Shown in pieces: positions 60,429 through 64,000 of a stretch of DNA of 64,000 bases. Positions within the stretch are counted from its first letter, which is position 1, and each line of letters starts with the position of its first letter. Location: positions 868,001 through 932,000 of the forward strand of contig NBBA01000003.1 of NCBI GenBank assembly GCA_002794785.1, given 5' to 3'. The notes under the pieces are model-generated. The model was not told where the DNA came from, searched no databases, and worked only from the letters and a program-made list of their open reading frames with translations. The position numbers were made by a program, and so were the translations under genes. The DNA is from Coniferiporia sulphurascens (lineage: Eukaryota > Basidiomycota > Agaricomycetes > Hymenochaetales > Hymenochaetaceae).

Positions 60429-63400
60429 CTAAGGATACATAGTGTTAGAGGGAAAAACGACGCCATCCGAGCGTACAAGGATTATAGGACGTCTCTTTGT
60501 CGGCTGGCCTTCCGGTGGCAGACACCCAACAACCTCGGTGCAGCGAACCTCAACGTATGGCGAGGGATCTGCCCCGAAGAACACTGTCACCGGGTCCGCC
60601 TTGTTGAAGTTCTCTCCATATAGCGTGAGCATCTTCGACGTGTGCGGGTTTGGCTTCGCAAGCGCCGCACGCGAGGATGGGCAGTTAGACTTTGGCGCCT
60701 CCGCGGCGCGGTCCGGCGGCAGGTACTTCACGACACCCGGGAACGGTGTCACGGGTTTCAGCGGGATGGGATACGAGCCCGTTACAGACGGAGTCTGCTG
60801 GTCGAACAGCACCGGTGGAACGTAGAAGTTGTACCGGATCTGGTCCGTACCGACGATCGTCCACACGCTCGTTTCGCCAATGTCCACCTGCCAGAGCGCA
60901 CCCGAAGACGCAGCCTGTTCGCCCCCAGAGCCGTGCCTGCTACTCGAAGTTGAGCCTGCAGAGTTCTGACGCCGGCGTCCCTTAGCCGAGTGCGTCTTAG
61001 TGACACCACCCCCAGTGCTCGATGTCGAGCGCTTCCCGCGCTTAACACGTCCACCGTCGTTAGATGGGAAGTCGTACGACGTAGGCGAAGCAGGGGCGCT
61101 AGTAGTCGATGATGGCCCGCTGCCCGAGAAATAGTCTGCCGTACCTGTGCCCGAGCCAACCGAGGCGGGTGTACCCACGACTGGACTGCTTGGTTGAGTC
61201 GGCGAGTTTGAGCCACGAGATGATGACGCCTGCGGCGCGTTCCATATGCGTCCGTCGATAGGTCTGTATGTATTTACTTTCTCGCCCATGCAAGACAGGA
61301 ACGCTCCCGTAAGGCCCGGTGTTCCCGGCTCGGGGATGCCCTTGTTCATGTCGTACACCTCGAACGCGATCTTATGTAACTGCGAGACAGGATCACCGCA
61401 CACCTCGCCAGGCGAACAGAAGAGATCCGCGACACCCTTGGCGCCTTCTTGCAAACCACCCCCCACAACAGTCGTGCCATGGTCGACCTTGCGGATGATG
61501 AGAACGGGGGAGACTACGCCCGACGTAAGGCACTGCAGGACGACCGTCTGGTTGTAATAGATCGGTATCTGCGATCCATTGTTGGTGAAGGGGATGGCAT
61601 TGGGAGGCGGCGAAGGATACTCCGGCTGCGGTGGAGGTGGCGGCGGTGCATCAATGCCTCCTGCAGGCTTGTTGACGTCGACTATGTACATGACAAAGGG
61701 ATCTGTCGGTTATGAGCGGTCAGAAATGAGGATCGCGTTTCACGCATACAACTAATTTAACCTACCCCAGCTCGCGGTCCTGGCAATAAAAGATGGAGTA
61801 GCGGTACGTGTTCGTTGATCGACTCCCATAAGCGGCGCGCCGTCGGATCCCTTGAAGGACGACCCGGAACCTGAAACGCATAGATACTTGGTGGAGACCG
61901 TTTGTGACCTAAGACGGTGGAAGAGCGAGATAGTCGACCCATGATTGATGCATACTAATCGGATGGAAGCAGGAGAGATGCGGAAAAGATATCAGTTCCT
62001 TTTCCGCATAAAATTGATACCAAAAATACTTACGCTCAAGGTTCTTCGCGCTCTGCCTCTTTTTGCTAGGTTTGCTGATGACTTTGATGGGCCTTGACGG
62101 AAACGTACCAATGACACGCTCGGGCTCGTCATCGGATGCGGGCGCCATGATCTTCACGAGCGCCTCGACCTTTTTCTTCTTCTCGTCGACGTCTGAGATG
62201 AAGAGCTGCTTACCAACGCAGCGGCCGATGTAGGTCGTGCCTGCGGGAGGGTCATTGACATCGAAGGCCTTGCCAGACGTGGAGGTCCACTCGACGCTAC
62301 CCTCCTGGGGCATCGGTTCGCCCGAGATTGAGATGACGACACGCGGCGGCGCTTGCTTCGGCTCTTCCCCGCGCCGTGTTGTTTCTGACCACCAAGAGTT
62401 GCCGATCATAATCGCCGTCGGCGGCGGACACAAGAATCGCTTCTCTGTACCATATGATTTCTGGGCAACCTTGCTCGACATGACGATTACAGTGCGCTCG
62501 CCGAAGGCGAGACGGTTTGCCGTACGCGTGTACTGATCCAAGTACGGCCTGCACGATAGGACAATAGAGTCAGTACCCAGAATAGACAAGAAATAAAGTT
62601 TAAATTATATTTGGGAGTAAGAAGGGACTGAAGTGTGGGAGAACATACCTAATGAACGATTGCAAGTCAGTCGCGGCAGCCATGCCGACCTGTGCCTGGA
62701 GCTTCATGAGCGAAAGCGTCTCGTCGACGCCAATATTCTGTCCAGGCATGCGCAGCGCTGAGTCCGCCGACGGGGCCATTGTAGGGAAAGAGCCCATATC
62801 ATCAAACCCGCGCGTCGCATGAGGGTTCACGCCGCGCATCATGTCTAGCGAGGAACGGTGGTGGAGCTGAGATCCGCCCGGGAAATGGGACAATCGCTCC
62901 TGAAAATGCTGGAGTGAGGACGGCGGGGCGAAGCCGAGACCAAGTGCACCGCTCGCGCCAAAGTCATCATGATACTCGGACTGAAAGCTGCCGGTGCTGA
63001 CACTGGATGCGCGCCGGTCGTTGATGAGATCATTGTAGTTGGACGGAAAGCCGTCCTTGCCGACACCATTGCCAAGACCGGGAAAGCCCGGCGAATTCTG
63101 TAAACCAATGACGGCGTCGTTCGGGGTGAGCGGCGAAACCTTGCCGCTCGAGTAAGACGAGGAAAGACCGTTGACAAGATCGAAGGAGTTGTGGCTAGGC
63201 GGGAACGGGGACATGGAATCGGCGAAGGGCGAAGGCGCGTGCGGATAAAGTGCATCGGAACCGAGGCCCCCATAGCCCTGACCGAGAGAGGAAGACGAGG
63301 ACGCGTTGGTGCGGTAACGCGCGCCGAAGGGCGGCGCCCCGTTCGAAGGCGAAAAGTACTCGTATCCGTTCTGCTCCTGGGCGATATCCATGCCGTCCTG

Positions 63401-63754
63401 CTGATCGAAGCCAGGCGCACCCATATGATTCTGGTGTGCCCCTGATGCTGCGAGCGCGCGGTCGAAGTCGTTGGAAGACTGATATGCGTGTTGTTGCTGT
63501 TGCTGCTGCTGATGTCGCTGCTGCTGCTGGCTCTGAGCAGACGCGGGGTGGGGAGCGGAGGGAGAAGACGCATAGTCCAAAGACATGTGCTTGTCACGGG
63601 AGGGATTGAGGATGTCCGCAAGGTCGAAAGGAGAGCCGATGAAAGCTGAGGGGTTGCGGGGCTGGTCCATGGCGGGCGAGTAGGTGTTGCGGGGGTCGGG
63701 AGACGAAGCGTGAGGAGGGAGCGCGCTCCAGATTGCAGCTGCGGTCTGGCTCAT
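60429..63754 (-). CDS. CSL (CBF1/Su(H)/Lag-1) family transcription factor
   Basis: About 1,000 residues in six or so exons. The N-terminal 370 residues are disordered: rich in Ser, Gln, Pro and Gly with a poly-Gln tract (about residues 72-90). After an intron the CSL core begins: RTANRLAFGERTVIVMSSKV, AQKSYGTEKRFLCPPPTAIM (the N-terminal DNA-binding motif), IGNSWWSE, RVVISISGEP, AGTTYIGRCVGKQLFISDVD, then the beta-trefoil with LRSQTVSTKYLCVSG and FIARTASWDPFVMYIVDVNK. Later come YNQTVVLQCLTSGVVSPVLI, IIRKVDHGTTVVGGGLQEGA and, in the C-terminal Ig-like domain, MLTLYGENFNKADPVTVFFG ahead of VRSDGVVFPSNTMYP. Fungal CSL factors (S. pombe Cbf11 and Cbf12) work without Notch. The start at MSQTAAAIW is the first in-frame ATG; an upstream extension uses no ATG. 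Confidence 0.93.
63488..63535. repeat. CAG/CAA trinucleotide repeat coding for poly-Gln in the CSL gene
   Basis: A run of CTG/TTG triplets on the + strand, read as CAG and CAA on the coding strand. It encodes a Gln-rich segment with a few His and Arg interruptions in the disordered N-terminus of the CSL factor. Mixed codons suggest it is old rather than newly expanded. Confidence 0.75.
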
Positions 63755-64000
63755 GAAGGGGGACAGAGACGGGTTTACAGCGGATGGCGTCGCTGTGGCC
63801 CGGCGAGGGAGGGCGAGGAACGAATAGGGCAGACTTGGGCGATGCAAGCGATGCGCAGGGTTAGCGGTGTGCTCTAGGGAGGGGCGGGAGGGGATAGGTA
63901 GATTGTGGTAGTAGGAGGAGAGGATGCGAGCAAGTCGACGGAGGGCAGGTACGGGAGCAGAACATGGCAAGATTTATACTCTCAAGACGACGGACGTTCT
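63755..64000. other. Upstream region of the CSL gene (window edge)
   Basis: These 246 bases lie upstream of the first CSL ATG and stay open in frame, so they may be 5' untranslated sequence or part of an earlier exon. Purine-rich on the + strand, pyrimidine-rich toward the gene. Nothing else is seen before the window ends. Confidence 0.4.

Overview
This is a window of a basidiomycete nuclear genome, most likely an Agaricomycete. Nearly every conserved protein is cut by short introns (about 50-60 bases) with GTRNGT-type donors and CTNAY branch points. Several proteins have a shape typical of that group: an allantoicase fused to ureidoglycolate lyase, a Gcn5 with a Cys/His-rich N-terminal domain, a Crz1-like zinc-finger factor, a CSL factor and a basidiomycete-type HSL-like hydrolase. 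Intron-exon joins were deduced by eye from reading frame and family conservation. Gene spans run from predicted start to stop codon and include introns.

Layout. 1-5.6 kb: 3' end of an ERT1/AcuK gluconeogenesis regulator (+), PRA1/YIP3 (-), the APC/C subunit CDC26 (+) and the peroxisomal import receptor PEX5 (-). 5.6-9.0 kb: no recognisable gene. 9.0-10.6 kb: Crz1-like C2H2 factor (-). 10.6-13.6 kb: no convincing gene. 13.6-16.7 kb: HSL-like alpha/beta hydrolase (-). 17.5-20.1 kb: allantoicase/ureidoglycolate lyase fusion (+). 20.5-47.3 kb: a compact block of twelve genes that alternate strictly in strand: BRE1, mitochondrial uS9, CASP/COY1, PBS2, a BAG1-like co-chaperone, taspase/asparaginase-2, ERD1-like EXS protein, DBP7, a membrane-anchored ER cyclophilin, a GH45/expansin-like secreted protein, GCN5 and formate dehydrogenase. 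47.3-53.6 kb: a gene-poor stretch of 6.2 kb. 53.6-63.8 kb: an uncharacterised acidic protein (-), the MYST acetyltransferase ESA1 (+), a small membrane protein (-) and a CSL/Su(H) transcription factor (-).

Functional themes. Three chromatin enzymes lie within 37 kb: BRE1 (H2B ubiquitin ligase), GCN5 (SAGA acetyltransferase) and ESA1 (NuA4 acetyltransferase). The rest are mostly housekeeping functions (peroxisome, Golgi, mitochondrial ribosome, ribosome assembly, cell cycle), two stress-signalling genes (PBS2 and the Crz1-like factor), purine nitrogen recycling and formate oxidation. I see no secondary-metabolite cluster, defence system, CRISPR array, rRNA or convincing tRNA, and no transposon with recognisable protein motifs. 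I did not find an entirely new system. The most unusual points are the fusion enzyme, the GC-AG introns in GCN5 and possibly FDH, the animal-like N-terminal domain of GCN5, the run of alternating strands, and CACGTG palindromes recurring in several promoters.
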